This document shows, one piece after another, positions 1 through 7,005 of a DNA stretch of 20,512 nucleotides. The translations under genes and the position numbers were made by a program. Source of the stretch: an uncultured Oscillospiraceae bacterium. GTDB lineage: Bacteria; Bacillota; Clostridia; Oscillospirales; Oscillospiraceae. Location of the stretch: NCBI GenBank assembly GCA_910588625.1, contig CAJUQN010000048.1, positions 1 to 20,512 of the forward strand, given 5' to 3'. Each line of letters begins with the position of its first letter. Positions within the stretch are counted from its first letter, which is position 1. Under the pieces are notes generated by a model, which was not told where the DNA came from, made no database searches, and saw only the letters and a list, made by a program, of their open reading frames with translations.

Positions 1-44
1 TGACTTTTGTCTATTTTGCTCTTGTTGTGGATGCTCTTATGTGA
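1..44 (+). CDS. IS5-family transposase, last codons only
   Basis: The frame starting at base 3 reads TFVYFALVVDALM and stops with TGA at 42-44, eight bases before the IS end. A short hydrophobic tail of this kind, placed just inside the right inverted repeat, fits the C-terminus of DDE transposases of the IS5 family. Only 13 residues are visible, so the assignment rests on position and on the matching terminal motif, not on catalytic residues. Confidence 0.4.
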   Translation, partial: TFVYFALVVDALM

Positions 45-52
45 ACACGGCC
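1..52 (+). mobile_element. Right end of an IS5-family insertion sequence
   Basis: The outer terminus reads CTTATGTGAACACGGCC at 36-52 and is followed by TA at 53-54. Its reverse complement contains TGTTCACATAAG, the same 12 bases that occur near the start of the IS at 20338. The host reading frame of the adjacent conjugative-element gene is lost at this point. I infer that this is the 3' end of an IS element lying off the left side of the window, inserted at a TA target. Confidence 0.65.
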
Positions 53-247
53 TAACTCCCGGATAACCTGCCGGATGGCGTCGATCTTCTCCCGATTGAT
101 AAGGGCAAGGCCCTTTAACATGTAATCCCAATCTTCCGGGAGTGACAACATTTGCGACAGCAGGCCCTTGGCTTTCAGGGACAGGTCTTTGTGCCGCAGG
201 TGATGGTTTGACATCACCGTGTACCCCTTGTTCCTCATGTCGGGCAA
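11..247 (-). pseudogene. Truncated helix-turn-helix (RepA-like) protein of a conjugative element
   Basis: The protein contains NKGYTVMSNHHL, then LSLKAKGLLSQMLSLP and a DWDYMLKGLA helix. This is the winged-helix N-terminus of a replication-initiator/helix-turn-helix family common on Firmicutes integrative elements; full-length members run well beyond 200 residues. Here homology stops after about 65 residues (IDAIRQVIREL), exactly where the IS terminus begins at base 52, so the last 14 codons are IS sequence. The start is uncertain: TTG at 247 and ATG at 238 are both possible and neither has a clear Shine-Dalgarno site. The frame runs without a stop back to the rlmCD stop codon. The piece is surely non-functional. 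It sits only about 20 bases from the 3' end of the methyltransferase gene, which suggests an old integration there. Confidence 0.75.
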
Positions 248-268
248 AGTGCTGGAAACGCAGGATTT

Positions 269-1615
269 CTACGAGTTTCCTCTTTGTAGCAACACAATAG
301 TCTCCACATGGGCTGTGCGGGGGAAAAGGTCAACAGCCTCCGCTTTGACCGGCTCGTAGCCCATTGGAGCGAAGCGCTTGATATCCCGCGCCAATGTGGC
401 GGGATCACAGGAGACATACACGATCCGATTGGGGGCCATTCGGGCGATGGTATCAACCACTTCAGAAGCCAGTCCTTTCCGGGGCGGGTCCACCACCACC
501 ACGTCGGGGCGGATGCCCTCTGCCGCCAGCTGAGCGGCCAGGCCGCCGGCGTCACCGCATTCAAAGCGGGCTCTGCCCTCCAGCCCGTTGCGTTTTGCGT
601 TCTCCCTCGCGTCAGCCACCGCTTGGGGGACCACCTCTACACCGATGACCTGCTTCGCCTGTTCTGACAGGGTCAGGCTGATGGCGCCAATGCCGCAATA
701 CAGCTCAACGACGGTCTCCGTACCCGTGAGGGCGGCAAATTCCAGCGCCCGACGGTAGAGCACCTCCGTCTGCTCCCGGTTGACCTGAAAGAAGGAGGGC
801 GCCGACAGACGGAAGATATGGCCGCAAAGGGTCTCCTCCAGCCAGTCCCGGCCCCAGAGGGTGCGGTACTCGTTCCCCAAAATCACGTTGGTTTTCCGGG
901 TGTTCACCGACAGCACCACCCCCGCCAAAGTGGGTGCGGCGGTCCGAAGAGCGGTGACAAGCTCATCCTCGTGGGGGAGCGACGTTCCGTTGACCACAAC
1001 ACAGCACAGCACTTCTCCGGCAGAGTTGGTGCGCAAAAACAGGTGCCTCACCAACCCTTTGCCCGTCCCCTCATCATAGGCAGAGACGTGGGATCGCCCC
1101 ATCCACTCCTTCACAGCGGTGCGGCAGACGGTATCAAGCTCCGGCTGGAGCAGGCAGTCGGAGATGTCCACCACCTTATGGGTGCGACCCTGATAGTAGC
1201 CGACGGCGCTATTTGACACTGGAAATTGAACCTTATTTCGATAACGATAGGTATTTTTTGCTCCGTGGATAACAGAAACAGGGAGGTCGGCCCCGCCAAT
1301 GCGCCGGAGCGCGTCCTCTACCCGCTGGCGCTTGGCCCCCAATTCCTCCTCATAAGCCATGTGTCGAAACTGACAGCCACCACAGCTCCCATAATAGGGG
1401 CAGTCCGGCTGGATTCGGGTAAGGGAGGGCTCCGTCAATTTTTCGATGTGCCCCCAGGCGGCGCTGTGGCCGATGTGCTCGATGAAAACGTCGGCCCGCT
1501 CTCCCCGGAGCGCCCCTTTGACAAACACCGCCATGCCCTCGATGCGGGCCACGCCCTCGCCGCCGCTGGCATAGCTGTCGATGACAGCGGGGTATATCCT
1601 GCCCTCTTTCAACAC
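269..1615 (-). CDS. rlmCD: 23S rRNA (uracil-5-)-methyltransferase, RlmCD/RumA type
   Basis: This SAM-dependent enzyme forms 5-methyluridine in 23S rRNA. In Gram-positives one enzyme (RlmCD) can modify both positions that RlmC and RlmD share in E. coli, so the exact target base is not certain from sequence. An N-terminal TRAM-like beta domain (about 1-60) is followed by the iron-sulfur motif at C72, C78 and C81 (CPYYGSCGGC), with a further Cys near 154 (ISDCLL). Methyltransferase motif I is ELYCGIGAISL, then VVDPPRKGL, and the catalytic Cys lies in YVSCDPATLARD near residue 400. The start is a GTG at 1615 overlapping the queH stop (TGA at 1611-1609), so the two are translationally coupled. The C-terminus ends shortly after HVETIVLLQ, and the last residues (RGNS) may have been replaced by element DNA. 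Confidence 0.93.
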   Translation of the reverse strand: MLKEGRIYPAVIDSYASGGEGVARIEGMAVFVKGALRGERADVFIEHIGHSAAWGHIEKLTEPSLTRIQPDCPYYGSCGGCQFRHMAYEEELGAKRQRVEDALRRIGGADLPVSVIHGAKNTYRYRNKVQFPVSNSAVGYYQGRTHKVVDISDCLLQPELDTVCRTAVKEWMGRSHVSAYDEGTGKGLVRHLFLRTNSAGEVLCCVVVNGTSLPHEDELVTALRTAAPTLAGVVLSVNTRKTNVILGNEYRTLWGRDWLEETLCGHIFRLSAPSFFQVNREQTEVLYRRALEFAALTGTETVVELYCGIGAISLTLSEQAKQVIGVEVVPQAVADARENAKRNGLEGRARFECGDAGGLAAQLAAEGIRPDVVVVDPPRKGLASEVVDTIARMAPNRIVYVSCDPATLARDIKRFAPMGYEPVKAEAVDLFPRTAHVETIVLLQRGNS

Positions 1616-2196
1616 TGGGTGTTCCCCCTCGCTTGTGCCTTATGCAGCTTGTGGAGCTCCTTCTTTCGGCGGTTGGAGAAGCGGTCCTCCTCGCTGTACA
1701 CACAGCCGCAGTACTTTTGCATATACAGCCCCAGGGTCCGGGCCTCCTCCTGGCCCTCCTGGAAGCGGGGCCGGAAGTCGTAGGGCACGAACTCAACGCC
1801 GTACTTTTCCCCCATCTTGGCCCCGGTGGCGCAGATCAGATCCCGGTTCTGATAGGGGGATACCAGCAGGGTGGTGGAGAACTGGGTGAATCCGTTCTCG
1901 GCGGCGTGCTGTGCGGTGCGCTCCATACGGCAGGTATAGCAATATCCACATCGGTGGCCGCTGTCCTGGGCCACGGCGGCGGTGAACTGCCGCAGGCCGT
2001 AGAAATCCTCCTCCCGCAGGTCCAGCCCGATGTCCTGGGCGTATTGCCGCAGGGTGTCCCGCCGGGCCTTGTACTCCAGGAAGGGGTGAATATTGGGATT
2101 GTACCAGAAGCCGACGGGCTCCGCCCCCTCCTCCCGCAGCATCTTGATGCAGGCAACAGAGCAGGGGGCACAGCAGATATGGAGTAGAGTGCTCAT
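1609..2196 (-). CDS. queH: Epoxyqueuosine reductase QueH
   Basis: QueH carries out the last step of queuosine synthesis, reducing epoxyqueuosine in tRNA to queuosine; it is unrelated to the cobalamin-dependent QueG. The 195-residue protein has the family's cysteine pattern: CCAPC at 8-12, CGYCYTCR near 80-90 and YCGC near 165-170. In known QueH proteins these bind a 4Fe-4S cluster and a second metal site. The ATG at 2196 has an AAAGGAGGAG ribosome site upstream. The open frame runs far further upstream, but that extension is antisense to nothing useful, lacks this ribosome site and overlaps the protease gene, so I reject it. The gene forms a two-gene translation unit with the rRNA methyltransferase, both acting on RNA modification. 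Confidence 0.92.
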   Translation of the reverse strand: MSTLLHICCAPCSVACIKMLREEGAEPVGFWYNPNIHPFLEYKARRDTLRQYAQDIGLDLREEDFYGLRQFTAAVAQDSGHRCGYCYTCRMERTAQHAAENGFTQFSTTLLVSPYQNRDLICATGAKMGEKYGVEFVPYDFRPRFQEGQEEARTLGLYMQKYCGCVYSEEDRFSNRRKKELHKLHKAQARGNTQC

Positions 2197-2225
2197 AGGG
2201 CGCTCCTCCTTTTGAATAGAGTGGG

Positions 2226-2254
2226 GACAGCCAAGACCGTGGGCCTTGGCTGTC
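2226..2254 (-). terminator. Intergenic hairpin between protease gene and queH
   Basis: GACAGCCAAG at 2226-2235 pairs perfectly with CTTGGCTGTC at 2245-2254 (10 bp, 9-base loop). It lies just after the protease stop. No uridine run follows on the minus strand, so it may be a weak terminator or an mRNA-stabilising end. Confidence 0.5.
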
Positions 2255-2264
2255 GCTAGAACCT

Positions 2265-4163
2265 TTAGAGGGGAAGGATGCTCAGCCCGGCCAGCACCTT
2301 GTACATTCCGGCGGCAGCCTCCTCCCGGAGGATGGGGGCGGAGGGGATGATGTTCTTCAGCGAGGTATACAGCATGGTGCCGTGACCGCCCGCGGCATCC
2401 TCCAGACCCCAAGTCAGCACGGCCACGCTGCTGCGGGCCCAGTCCGCGAAGGTGGATAGGCCCAGCTTCATACCCAGGGGCAGGGTGGTGTCCGGGTCGT
2501 CCACCGACTCGCCGTAGCTGTCCAGGGCGAAATTGAGGTACCGGGCCACCCGGCCCATGATAGTGAGAAATTCCTCGTTGGTGAGGGCGCCCTCGGGGTT
2601 GAACCGTCCGCCGCCCACGCCGTTGACCAGGCCCAGCTCCGCCATGGCATTGACGCCGCCGGCACACCAGGCGTTGGCAGGGATATCGGAGAACCAGTTT
2701 GCGCCGGAGGAGGTTACGTTGAGTACACGGGCCAGCATGACGCACAGCTGAGCACGTGTGAGCTGGTCCTTGGGGCTGAAAATACCGGGGGCGGTGCCGT
2801 TGAGCAGGCGATAGGTGCCCATGGCGTCGATGGCGTCGGAATAGGGACTATCGGCGGTATCGGTGAACCAACGGCTGTCAAATTTGATACCCAACCGCTC
2901 CGCCGCCTGGGCGGGGGTGCAGGGGTCATAGTTTTGGCCGGGGCCGCCGCTGTAGAACAGCGGGGTCTGGGGGGGCAGGGCCTCCAGCAGTATGGACAGC
3001 ACCTCGTCCGGGGTCTCCGGGTCCACATAGAAGGGCTTGGCGCCGGGGATGACGCACAGATTGGAGGTATCGGGGCCGCCGCCGCACAAGGCCGCGGCCA
3101 CTGCCTCCGTGTAGCCGTCGTCCACCAGCAGGGTGGGGATGACGCCGATTTTGTCGGTGGTGGCACCTCCGGCGGAATAGAACCGGGCGGTGGTGATTTT
3201 CAAACAGTCGCCGTCGAAATACGCCGGGTCGGTGCTCTCGTCAAAGACGCTCTGGGCAATGCCCTTGCCGAAGGTGCGGCTGCCGATGACGATGCCCCGG
3301 TTCGTGTCCCGCACGCCGGAGGCCAGCAGCTCAGAGGCGCTGGCGCTCTCATCGTTCACCAGCAGGATCAGCGGCTTACGGGTGATGGAGGAGGAGCGGC
3401 AGGTGTACCCGGCCACCTGGCCGTCAGTCTCCTCAAAATAGAGGTAATTGCCGGGGCCGTTCAACGCGGCGATCATCTCCAGCGCGGAGTCCACATAACC
3501 GCCCGCGTTGTCCCGCAGGTCGATGATCCAGCAGTCCACCTGGCTGTCATACTGCTTCAGACCGGCAGCCAGCAGCTCGTCGGTGTCGGCGCCAAAGCTG
3601 TTGCAGTCCACATAGCCCACGCCGCCCTCCAGCAGGGAGATCTCGGTGTTGGGGATGTACACAGCACGGCGGGTCAGGGTATAGTCCTTGGTCTGCCCGT
3701 CCCGCAGGACGGTGACGGTAACCTTGGCTCCCGCCTCGCCCAGCATGAGCTGGCGGTGCTCCTCCCCGGCGGGGGTGCAGGGGACGCCGTCTACGGCCAC
3801 GATAAGATCCCCGGTCTGGAGCCCCGCCTCCAGCGCGGCGCCGCCGGACAGGACCTTCTGAACCAGGAAGCCGTCCTCAGTGTAGTCGATTTCCACGCCG
3901 ATGCCCACCATGTCCACGGTGTTCTCCACCAGATCCAGGAAGGCGGCGTACTGCTCCTCGGTCATGTACTGGGTATAGGGGTCGGTCAACAGGCCGAAAA
4001 GCTCCTCCAGGGTCTGGGCCTGATAGGCCTCATCAGGGAGGCCGAAGTAGTAGTTATCCTCCAGCAGCTCCAGCGCCTGGTCCACCGTGAGAGCGGAGGC
4101 GGGAGCGGACAGCAGGGACAGCGCCAGCAGGGCGGCGATGAAGCGGGACAGGTATTTTTTCAT
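2265..4163 (-). CDS. Secreted S41-family (C-terminal processing) protease with PDZ and SLH domains
   Basis: This is a predicted surface serine protease of 632 residues. A signal peptide covers about 1-25 (KKYLSRFIAALLALSLL, then SAPASA). A PDZ domain (roughly 80-165) contains GIGVEIDYTEDG and AGLQTGDLIVAVDG. The S41 core follows, with DLRDNAGGYVD, the catalytic serine in NDESASASELLASG and the catalytic lysine in FGKGIAQS, which together form a Ser-Lys dyad. From about residue 420 to the end come three S-layer-homology-like repeats (YSDAIDAMGTYRLLNG, WFSDIPANAWCAGGVNAM, FADWARSSVAVLTWGLED), so the protein is probably anchored to the cell wall. ATG at 4163 has AAAGGAGA seven bases upstream; a longer frame to 4208 exists but would put a charged stretch before the signal peptide. 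Substrate unknown. Confidence 0.9.
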   Translation of the reverse strand: MKKYLSRFIAALLALSLLSAPASALTVDQALELLEDNYYFGLPDEAYQAQTLEELFGLLTDPYTQYMTEEQYAAFLDLVENTVDMVGIGVEIDYTEDGFLVQKVLSGGAALEAGLQTGDLIVAVDGVPCTPAGEEHRQLMLGEAGAKVTVTVLRDGQTKDYTLTRRAVYIPNTEISLLEGGVGYVDCNSFGADTDELLAAGLKQYDSQVDCWIIDLRDNAGGYVDSALEMIAALNGPGNYLYFEETDGQVAGYTCRSSSITRKPLILLVNDESASASELLASGVRDTNRGIVIGSRTFGKGIAQSVFDESTDPAYFDGDCLKITTARFYSAGGATTDKIGVIPTLLVDDGYTEAVAAALCGGGPDTSNLCVIPGAKPFYVDPETPDEVLSILLEALPPQTPLFYSGGPGQNYDPCTPAQAAERLGIKFDSRWFTDTADSPYSDAIDAMGTYRLLNGTAPGIFSPKDQLTRAQLCVMLARVLNVTSSGANWFSDIPANAWCAGGVNAMAELGLVNGVGGGRFNPEGALTNEEFLTIMGRVARYLNFALDSYGESVDDPDTTLPLGMKLGLSTFADWARSSVAVLTWGLEDAAGGHGTMLYTSLKNIIPSAPILREEAAAGMYKVLAGLSILPL

Positions 4164-4201
4164 GTTGCTTCTCCTTTTGTGCGTCCCGGACGATTTGTAA
4201 A

Positions 4202-4230
4202 TTGACAAACAGGGCGGGGCATATTAAACT
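4202..4230 (+). promoter_or_regulatory. Sigma-A-type promoter for the alpha/beta hydrolase gene
   Basis: TTGACA at 4202-4207 is followed after 17 bases by TAAACT at 4225-4230, ending about 40 bases before the hydrolase ATG. The -35 is perfect and the -10 matches 4 of 6. A perfect TATAAT also lies on the opposite strand at 4237-4232, which could serve the divergent protease gene, but I see no good -35 for it. Confidence 0.55.
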
Positions 4231-4269
4231 AATTATATCATATCAGCAGAAGGATAGGGTGAACAATAT

Positions 4270-5196
4270 ATGACGAATTTTACGGAATTTACCTTTTCCT
4301 CCAAGGACGGCATCCATCAGTGTAATGTGAGCTTGTGGACTCCGGAGGGTGAGCCCAGAGCGGTGGTGCAGATCGTCCACGGCGTGGCGGAGTATGCGGG
4401 GCGGTACGACCGCTTTGCCCGCTATCTGGCGGACCACGGCTTTGTGGTGTGCGGCGAGGACCATCTGGGCCACGGCAAGACAGTGGACGACGGTAAATAT
4501 GGCTATTTTGGCAAAAAGGACGGATGGACCCTGGTGACCTCCGACGTGCGCAAGCTGCGGGTGCTGATGGGGGAGAAGTACCCCAATATCCCGTATTTTC
4601 TGCTGGGTCACTCCATGGGTTCCTTCCTGGCCCGGACCTACCTGTGCGCTTACCCTGGTACGGTGGACGGCTGTATCCTGTCCGGCACTGGCCAGGAGAA
4701 GCCTGCCCTGGTGGCGGCGGGGAAGGCGGTAGCCTCCGCCATCTGTGCCGCGCGGGGGCCGGAAACGGTGAGTCCCCTGATTAACAAGCTGTCCCTGGGG
4801 GCGTACAACGACCAGTTCAAGCCCACCCGAACCACGGCAGACTGGATCTGCCGGGACGAGGCGGTGGTGGACGCCTATCTGAAAGACCCGTTCTGTACCT
4901 TTATGCCCACCGCCGGGATGTTCCGGGAGATGATGTGCGGATTGCAGTACATTTCCAGCGAGGAGGCACTGTCCCAGATGGACCCGGGCACGCCGGTCTA
5001 CCTGCTCTCCGGCGACCATGATCCAGTGGGGGCCAATGGGGCGGGTGTCCGGAAGGTGTACGGGTTCTTTAAGGACCACGGCACCATCGACCTGACCATG
5101 AAGCTCTATCCCGGCGGGCGGCACGAGATGCTCAACGAGATCAACAAAGGCGAGGTCTACGCTGACGTGCTGGCCTGGCTGGAAAAGCGCGTTTGA
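4270..5196 (+). CDS. Alpha/beta hydrolase (serine aminopeptidase S33 / monoacylglycerol lipase-like)
   Basis: A 308-residue cytoplasmic hydrolase of the Hydrolase_4 type, often annotated as lysophospholipase. The oxyanion region is VQIVHGVAEYAGRYDRF (33-49), the nucleophile elbow GHSMG has Ser115, the acid is probably the Asp in LSGDHDPVG near 250, and the catalytic His is in GGRHEML near 284. GEDHLGHGK after the oxyanion strand is typical of monoglyceride-lipase-like members. Length is normal. The ribosome site is an AAGGATAGGGTG stretch a little far from the ATG. It is a single gene, divergent from the protease, with a promoter upstream and a strong terminator downstream. The true substrate (lipid ester or other) cannot be read from the sequence. 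Confidence 0.88.
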   Translation: MTNFTEFTFSSKDGIHQCNVSLWTPEGEPRAVVQIVHGVAEYAGRYDRFARYLADHGFVVCGEDHLGHGKTVDDGKYGYFGKKDGWTLVTSDVRKLRVLMGEKYPNIPYFLLGHSMGSFLARTYLCAYPGTVDGCILSGTGQEKPALVAAGKAVASAICAARGPETVSPLINKLSLGAYNDQFKPTRTTADWICRDEAVVDAYLKDPFCTFMPTAGMFREMMCGLQYISSEEALSQMDPGTPVYLLSGDHDPVGANGAGVRKVYGFFKDHGTIDLTMKLYPGGRHEMLNEINKGEVYADVLAWLEKRV

Positions 5197-5219
5197 GCGG
5201 TCAAGGGCATTTGATTTGC

Positions 5220-5332
5220 TCCTTTTCTTGAAAGAAAAGGAACCGAAAAGAACTTTTAGACTATTTCTACCGGAAGCAGTCTAAAAGTTTCTTTTTTCGC
5301 TTCCTTTTTTTCGTTGCAAAGAAAAAAAGGAA
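5220..5332. repeat. Cluster of three perfect inverted repeats
   Basis: Three separate palindromes sit side by side: TCCTTTTCTT/AAGAAAAGGA (5220-5229 with 5232-5241), AACTTTTAGACT/AGTCTAAAAGTT (5251-5262 with 5278-5289) and TTCCTTTTTTTC/GAAAAAAAGGAA (5301-5312 with 5321-5332). The whole block is far more A+T-rich than its neighbours and lies between convergent genes. The arrangement looks like a small mobile or dispersed repeat element, not a simple terminator, but copy number cannot be tested from one window. Confidence 0.6.
5251..5297 (+). terminator. Bidirectional intrinsic terminator
   Basis: A perfect 12-bp stem with a 15-base loop is followed on the plus strand by CTTTTTT (5291-5297) and on the minus strand by TTCTTTT. 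It can end transcription from the hydrolase (plus) and from the EamA transporter gene (minus). Confidence 0.75.
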
Positions 5333-5337
5333 CGCTC

Positions 5338-6219
5338 TTACTTCCTGCGCAGGAATTTGAATTGTGTCTCTGAGCAGACGACGGCCAAGAAAATGAGGAA
5401 GAAGCCCAGGTACATCAGCGAAGAAGGCTGCTCCGACGCGAACAACACCGAGAAGGCCACGCCAAATGGGGCCTCCAGGCTCAGCAAAAGGGCGGCGGAG
5501 GACGGATCCGTGTACTTCTGCCCGATGTTCTGGAACAGCAGGGCGACGGCAGTAGCGGCAATCGCTAGGTAGAACAGTACCCACCAGGCGCGCTGGGGCA
5601 GGCCGCCCACAGGAATGCCGTGGGTGATAAAAATAGTGCTGACCCAGCAGCACAGGCCGGTGGTAGCGAATTGCAGCACGGTGAGGATGAAGATATCCCG
5701 GCCCTGTGAGAACTTGGCCACGGCCAGGATGTGGCAGGCGTAGATGAAGCCCGACAGCAGGGTGAGCAGATCGCCAACCGTCAGGGACAGACCGCCATCC
5801 CAGGAGACAAAACCGATGCCCGCCACGCACAACAGCGCGGCCAGGACGTTCCAGCGGTTGGGGCGGAGCTTGTCCACAGCCCAATACAGGAAAGGGACGA
5901 TCACGCAGTAAACGGCGGTGAAGAAGGCGTTTTTGCCCGGGGTGGTGTCCATCAGGCCATAGTTCTGCACTGTATAGGCGGCGGCAAGGAGTACCCCCAG
6001 CATCGTTCCCTGCCAGAGGTAGCGCAGGTCCATGACCTTCCAGTGGTTCCAGAATACCAAGGCCAGGATGCCCGCCGCTAGAGTGAAGCGGAAGGCCAGC
6101 AGGAACATTAAATCTACGTCGTCCAGCGTGTCTTTTAAAATAAAGAAGGTGGACCCCCAGATGAGCGTGGCCAAGACGATCATGGGTTTGGAAAGTTTTT
6201 TCAGAACGGTTTCGCTCAT
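5338..6219 (-). CDS. EamA/DMT-family transporter
   Basis: A 293-residue integral membrane protein with about ten hydrophobic segments in two EamA halves. The first half starts at MIVLATLIWGSTFFILKD, with the conserved WGS near the end of helix 1. The second half includes FIYACHILAVAKFSQG, and a late LLSLEAPFGVAFSVLF fits the proline-containing helix typical of the family. These drug/metabolite transporters export or import small metabolites; the substrate is not predictable here. The start at 6219 has GGAG nine bases upstream. The open frame continues further upstream but without membrane character. The gene ends convergent with the hydrolase and shares the terminator cluster. Confidence 0.9.
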   Translation of the reverse strand: MSETVLKKLSKPMIVLATLIWGSTFFILKDTLDDVDLMFLLAFRFTLAAGILALVFWNHWKVMDLRYLWQGTMLGVLLAAAYTVQNYGLMDTTPGKNAFFTAVYCVIVPFLYWAVDKLRPNRWNVLAALLCVAGIGFVSWDGGLSLTVGDLLTLLSGFIYACHILAVAKFSQGRDIFILTVLQFATTGLCCWVSTIFITHGIPVGGLPQRAWWVLFYLAIAATAVALLFQNIGQKYTDPSSAALLLSLEAPFGVAFSVLFASEQPSSLMYLGFFLIFLAVVCSETQFKFLRRK

Positions 6220-6295
6220 GGGTGTTCAACTCCGGGTTTTCAAAAATGTAAAAGTGTGATATCCTATGGGAAGCAAACGGGAAAGGGGCGGGGAA

Positions 6296-6907
6296 ATGCT
6301 TCCTCAGACATTTTTTGACGGCGATACGGTAGAAATTGCCCGTGCCCTGGTGGGCAAATACCTGGTGCGGCAGTATGATGGTATTACGCTGGCCGCCCGC
6401 GTCACTGAGACGGAGGCGTATATCGGCCGGATGGACAAGGCGTGCCACGCCTATAACTACCGGAAAACAGAGCGGACCCGCACCCTCTACGCCCCGCCGG
6501 GAACGGCTTATGTATACCTAATTTACGGGATGCACTGCTGCCTCAACTTTGTCACTGAGGCCGAGGGGGAACCGGCGGCGGTGCTTGTCCGGGGGCTGTC
6601 TGCCAGACACAACCCAGATATCATAGCAGAAAACCGCTTCCATTGCAAGTATGGGGATATGACGGCGTACCAAAAAAAGAATTTTCTCAACGGTCCGGGC
6701 AAGCTGTGCGCGGGGATGAACATTGACCGGCGGCTCAACGGCCTGCCCCATGGGTCCAAGGAGCTGTTTTTGTGCGAGCGCCTGGAGGAGCTGGGGCTGG
6801 ATACCCCCGCCGGGGACCTGGAGCCGCCGGACATCAAGGCGGGCAAGCGCATCGGCATCGACTACGCCGAGGAGGCCATTGACTTTCCCTGGCGGTTCTA
6901 TGTATAG
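6296..6907 (+). CDS. DNA-3-methyladenine glycosylase (AAG/MPG family)
   Basis: A base-excision repair enzyme of 203 residues that removes alkylated purines. It carries TETEAYIGRMDKACHAYNY, with the catalytic Glu in ETEAY; APPGTAYVYLIYGMHCCLNF, the family signature around the intercalating Tyr; and NGPGKLCAGMNID and the closing PWRFYV. ATG at 6296 has AAAGGGGCGGGG directly upstream; an earlier in-frame ATG at 6266 has no ribosome site, so the shorter protein is preferred. The gene is divergent from the EamA transporter gene. Confidence 0.93.
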   Translation: MLPQTFFDGDTVEIARALVGKYLVRQYDGITLAARVTETEAYIGRMDKACHAYNYRKTERTRTLYAPPGTAYVYLIYGMHCCLNFVTEAEGEPAAVLVRGLSARHNPDIIAENRFHCKYGDMTAYQKKNFLNGPGKLCAGMNIDRRLNGLPHGSKELFLCERLEELGLDTPAGDLEPPDIKAGKRIGIDYAEEAIDFPWRFYV

Positions 6908-6918
6908 AGCTTGCTCCC

Positions 6919-6950
6919 TTGACGGACAGGCATTTTTTTGGTACTATAAT
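6919..6950 (+). promoter_or_regulatory. Possible promoter for the glycosyltransferase gene
   Basis: A perfect TATAAT at 6945-6950 lies 55 bases before the ATG. The nearest -35-like element, TTGACG at 6919-6924, is 20 bases away, longer than the usual 16-18, so the -10 carries most of the evidence. Confidence 0.4.
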
Positions 6951-7005
6951 CAGACACTGCCAACAAAAACCAAGGAAAAGCCCATCGGCTTTGGGAGGTT
7001 ATGCC

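Noticed and set aside
818..1216. Plus-strand frames opposite the rRNA methyltransferase
   Set aside because: Shadow frames of a gene with all catalytic motifs in place.
2197..2745. Upstream extension of the queH frame
   Set aside because: It overlaps the protease gene on the same strand in another frame, is Arg/Gly-rich, and the ATG at 2196 has a strong ribosome site.
2934..4205. 423-codon plus-strand frame opposite the S41 protease gene
   Set aside because: It is the antisense of a gene with clear catalytic motifs; its composition is low-complexity Gly/Gln/Val/His and it has no ribosome site.
4243..5124. 293-codon minus-strand frame opposite the alpha/beta hydrolase
   Set aside because: Antisense shadow of a strongly supported gene; no family features.
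6266..6295. Earlier start (ATG 6266) for the DNA glycosylase
   Set aside because: No ribosome site; the added residues (GSKRERGGE) are not part of the family fold, and ATG 6296 has AAAGGGG upstream.
5267..6448. 393-codon minus-strand frame overlapping the EamA transporter gene
   Set aside because: Out of frame with the transporter; its tail is the poly-Lys translation of the palindrome cluster.
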